Part shown: positions 60,247 through 64,000 of the stretch, in pieces
How the letters are laid out: each line of letters opens with the position of its first letter
How positions within the stretch are numbered: position 1 is the stretch's first letter
From: Girardinichthys multiradiatus
Taxonomy: Eukaryota; Chordata; Actinopteri; Cyprinodontiformes; Goodeidae
Direction: 5' to 3'
Assembly (NCBI RefSeq): GCF_021462225.1
Contig: NC_061796.1
Coordinates: forward strand, 48,589,613 to 48,653,612
DNA: 64,000 nt
Notes under the pieces: generated by a model
Databases searched by the model: none
Told to the model about the DNA's origin: nothing
Seen by the model: the letters and a program-made list of their open reading frames with translations, nothing else
Translations under genes and position numbers: made by a program

Positions 60247-61811
60247 CTTTATTGTAAACTTAACTGTGAAGCAAACACCAACAACCGTTTATGGTTGTAT
60301 TTCAGTGATTTTAAGGGTAAAGTTAAACATATCTGGTTCTTGTGTGGTTCTGATGTACGTTGGGTTAAAGTTCTGTTATTTCAGTTTAATGTAGGTAACG
60401 GGCTTTGAGCTCATAAGAACTATTCTGATTATTCAGAACATGACAAATGTTGATCCAACATGCAAACATAAGTTCACACCTGCAGAGTTGACCCCCTCGT
60501 GTTGTCAAGGTAACAGTCACGTTCTCATCATTCACCCTCTCAGCTGATTGGTTCCAGAAGCCAACAGGAAAACACCTGCAGATCATTTCAAATTTTGAAA
60601 CAGAGTGACAGGAAGCGAAACTGTCAATGAAGTGATTTCTGCCTCTTCTATGTTGAGCAAAGTGTCAGGAAGAGGTACATCACATACTCGTACTGTACCA
60701 AAAACTGGAAATACTACGAGAACTGATGGGAGTTTAAACTGGACATGTGGCTGAAGGACTGAAAATAAAATCTGACACGCTCCTGTTTATCTGATTTACC
60801 TGATGAATCCACCTCAGGGTCCAGGAGGTCATCCCAGCGTTCCTCCAGGTTACAGAGGCAGGAGCACCTGGAAAGGTGTTCTTGACAAATGAACATGTGA
60901 TTACACTTCAATTAAGATGTAAACTAAACTGGATCAGAACTGCATTGAGATTTTCCAAAATACTCTAAAATGGTTATGAATGCAGTTGAGACTGAATCTA
61001 AACTAGTTTAAATTGGGTATAACCCGGCTGGATCCGCAGAACTTAAACTAGATCCAATCTGGATCTAAAGTATGTTTTAAACTGGATCCAAGATGGGTTT
61101 AAACATGGCTAACTTTGCGTACAAATAGAACTCAAACTGGGTTTAAATTGGATTATTATTAAACCTTAATGTTAGGCCAAAGCTGGGTTACATAGGTGCT
61201 AAACTGGGTCTAAACTAGTCTGGACTAAAACATTTTACCAATATCCACTCTGAAAATAGTTGTATTTATAGTGGATCTAAACTGGATTAGGCTTTTAATT
61301 TAAAATTGAACCTAAACTGGCTTTAAATGTGATCTAATCTAAATCTGGATCAAAAAGTGGTTCTAACAGAGTCCAAGCTGAGTGTAAGTGAAGTCTGAAC
61401 TAAACCTAACAGTGTTTAAACTGGTTTAAATGTGTGCTCTACTCTAAATGTAAACCAGATCTAAACTGTTTTGGTGTAAGGCATGTGTGTTATTGAGCTC
61501 CAGTCTGAAACTGGTGTTATTAAAACTGGATGCAAACTTCCTTATGTCAGTCTCTATGACGACCGTAACATGCTCAGGTGTGTGTGAGGTCACCGGGGGG
61601 AACAGGTGCAGCCGGTGACTCGGCAGATGCTGTAGTCTGTTTGCAGCTGGTTTACTGCTGATGAAACTGGTTGCTTTTTTTAATCCTACATCTTCAAACT
61701 GATGTTGATATTGGATGAAGATGACTTAGGAAACACCAAAAGCTGTTTTTTTAAATCATTTCAGAAACCCCTTTTAGTCGTTAAGGGAAAAAAAGTCCAT
61801 CCACCAGCCTG
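58441..61811. other. Intergenic DNA with degenerate AACTGG/ACCAGA-type repeats
   Basis: 59590-59900 is rich in GGGACCAGACTGGG and TTTAAACCTGAACT variants. 60950-61480 is rich in CTGGATCTAAACTGG and TTTAAACTGG variants. A (TG)14-type microsatellite lies at 60211-60236. No gene recognised. Confidence 0.45.
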
Positions 61812-61814
61812 ACC

Positions 61815-62830
61815 CTGTGAGAAAAAGTATTTACCCCCTAAACCTTACAAGGAACTTTGACCCACTCTGCACTGTAGAATTGTTTTAATTCAAAGACATT
61901 GAGGGGGTTGCCAGCATGAACGGCCTATTTAAAGTTACATCAAGCTGATTTAAGTCCAGACTTTGGCTAGGCCACTCCAAAATCTTAATCTTTTTGTTGC
62001 TTTTTAATTTAACCATTCATAGGTGGATTTGCTGGTGTGCTTTTGACCACAGTCCTTCAGAACCAAAGGTAACTTGGGTTTAAGGTTAAAAAATGCCAGA
62101 GAAAAGAGTTCATGGTTCCAAAAATTACAGCAAGTTGTCCAGGTCCTGAACCAGCAAAGATGTCCCATACCATCACACTGCCACCACCATGTTTTACTGT
62201 AGGCTTTGAAATACTGTTAGTTTTAAAACCTGATTTCAAAAGGTCAATTTTAGTCTCATCAGTCCACAGAATATTTTCCCAGATGTCTTGAGGATCATCA
62301 AGATATTTATTTTGGTAAATGTGAGATGGGTGATTTTTTTAACCAAGTGCTGTTTTGGGTTAGCAGTGGTTCTGGCCTGGAAACTCTTCCATGGAGAATA
62401 TTTTTGCCCAGTCTCTCTTTTTTACTGTTGAATCTTTAGCCTCAACTGGGGCAGTGGGACTTGCTGGGCTTTAGATGTTGTTCTGGGTTCATCTAGGACC
62501 TCCTGGATGAGTTGTTGATGAGCTCTTGAAGTAATTCAGGTACTCCTGGGAAGGACTCCATTGTTCCATGTTTTCTCCATAAGTGCATAATGGTTCTCAG
62601 GGTGGTTCTCTGGAGTCCCAGAGCCTTACAAATGGTTCATTAATCCTTTTCAGGCTTTGTTTCTCATTTGTTCTTGATTTCTCTAGATCAGGACATGATG
62701 ATTTTGGTTTTACTCAGCCTATCTTGGTCTGAAATTAAAATTAGTTTATAGTCTAAAACATTTAAGTGGGACAAAAAGCAGAAATTTACAAAATCTGTAA
62801 CGGGGTAAATACTTTTAAACAACGCTGTAT
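61815..62830 (-). mobile_element. Degenerate Tc1-like transposon
   Basis: On the minus strand a Tc1 transposase can be followed in pieces: TVKHGGGSVMVW, AGSGPGQLAVIFGTMNS in 62057-62239, with upstream antisense text of the HTH and DNA-binding parts between 62240 and 62720. Both ends carry related inverted sequence (AAAAGTATTTACCCCCT at left, GGGGTAAATACTTTT at right). Many stops; inactive. Confidence 0.85.
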
Positions 62831-62996
62831 TGTTATAGAAATGATAAGATCAATGGATGGTTGTGTATGTAACTAATGGTGGGAGTGGGACGTTATTTAT
62901 GGGTTAGTTTGTGGTTTTGATCAGAGAACCAGTATATGGTCTTCACTGTCATTTTCTCCCTTATAAGGAAAACAGGAAGCTCCATCTCTTCTGTGA

Positions 62997-64000
62997 AGTG
63001 TGTGTGTGGTGTGTGTACGGTGTGTGTGGTGTGTGTACGGTGTGTGTGTACGGTGTGTGTACGGTGTGTGTGGTGTGTGTACGGTGTGTGTGGTGTGTGT
63101 ACGGTGTGTGTGTACGGTGTGTGTGGTGTGTGTACGGTGTGTGTGGTGTGTGTACGGTGTGTGTGTACGGTGTGTGTGGTGTGTGTACGGTGTGTGTGGT
63201 GTGTGTACGGTGTGTGTGTACGGTGTGTGTGGTGTGTGTACGGTGTGTGTGGTGTGTGTACGGTGTGTGTGGTGTGTGTACGGTGTGTGTGGTGTGTGTA
63301 CGGTGTGTGTGGTGTGTGTACGGTGTGTGTGGTGTGTGTACGGTGTGTGTGTACGGTGTGTGTGGTGTGTGTACGGTGTGTGTGGTGTGTGTACGGTGTG
63401 TGTGTACGGTGTGTGTGGTGTGTGTACGGTGTGTGTGGTGTGTGTACGGTGTGTGTGGTGTGTGTACGGTGTGTGTGGTGTGTGTACGGTGTGTGTGGTG
63501 TGTGTACGGTGTGTGTGGTGTGTGTACGGTGTGTGTGGTGTGTGTACGGTGTGTGTGGTGTGTGTACGGTGTGTGTGTACGGTGTGTGTGGTGTGTGTAC
63601 GGTGTGTGTGGTGTGTGTACGGTGTGTGTGTACGGTGTGTGTACGGTGTGTGTGGTGTGTGTACGGTGTGTGTGGTGTGTGTACGGTGTGTGTGTACGGT
63701 GTGTGTGGTGTGTGTACGGTGTGTGTGGTGTGTGTACGGTGTGTGTGTACGGTGTGTGTGGTGTGTGTACGGTGTGTGTGGTGTGTGTACGGTGTGTGTG
63801 TACGGTGTGTGTGGTGTGTGTACGGTGTGTGTGGTGTGTGTACGTGTGTGTGGTGTGTGTACGGTGTGTGTGGTGTGTGTACGGTGTGTGTGGTGTGTGT
63901 ACGGTGTGTGTGGTGTGTGTACGGTGTGTGTGTACGGTGTGTGTGGTGTGTGTACGGTGTGTGTGGTGTGTGTACGGTGTGTGTGTACGGTGTGTGTGGT
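62997..64000. repeat. GT-rich minisatellite with higher-order units, runs off right edge
   Basis: Built from a 20-bp unit GGTGTGTGTGGTGTGTGTAC (A), a 13-bp unit GGTGTGTGTGTAC (B) and an 11-bp unit GGTGTGTGTAC. Over long parts the order A-A-B repeats, giving a 53-bp higher-order period; elsewhere runs of A alone occur. One CpG per unit. The array is over 1 kb and its end lies beyond the window. Confidence 0.97.

Noticed and set aside
62997..64000. CRISPR-like regular array
   Set aside because: Units abut without unique spacers, and the genome is eukaryotic; it is a minisatellite.

Overview
The window is nuclear DNA of a ray-finned fish. Genes are split into many short exons with GT-AG introns, there are no operons, and the introns and intergenic DNA are filled with typical teleost repeats: Tc1 elements, L2-type LINEs, a tRNA-derived SINE and MITEs. 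A percomorph, possibly a killifish or livebearer relative, is my inference; no species can be named from the sequence.

Four protein-coding genes can be assembled exon by exon. (1) selenbp1 (minus, 1-5182): the 5' part of a selenium-binding protein / methanethiol oxidase gene that runs off the left edge. (2) pogz (minus, coding 10052-21574, CpG-rich promoter near 22.3-22.9 kb): 18 coding exons whose phases all agree and sum to 1898 codons plus stop. (3) A retinol-dehydrogenase-like short-chain dehydrogenase (plus, 25971-41434): seven exons, 353 residues. (4) plekho1 (plus, 46050-57225): six exons, 400 residues. From memory of the human map, SELENBP1 and POGZ are neighbours on 1q21 and PLEKHO1 lies nearby, so the block looks like conserved synteny. 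I do not find PSMB4, which lies between SELENBP1 and POGZ in human.

The most notable observation is in pogz. Between the zinc-finger exons and the usual CENP-B HTH / pogo DDE exon lies a 1635-bp open exon (12310-13944) encoding a nearly complete piggyBac transposase-like module. It has good splice sites on both sides, is symmetric (phase 1-1), keeps the pogz frame whether included or skipped, has no ATG in its first ~149 codons, and has lost one catalytic aspartate (D to A). The gene therefore appears to encode one protein with zinc fingers, a dead piggyBac domain and a pogo-derived domain: two different transposases captured in one chromatin factor.

The rest is mobile-element and satellite DNA: an apparently intact Tc1 transposase gene (23833-24837), a 3.33-kb LINE with a perfect 14-bp target-site duplication inside the dehydrogenase gene, two inverted L2-type LINE copies (26.9-29.7 and 50.4-53.4 kb), a perfect 24-bp inverted-repeat MITE (6874-7254), a deletion derivative of an IS630-like element (54937-55621), and a GT-rich minisatellite with higher-order structure filling the last kilobase.
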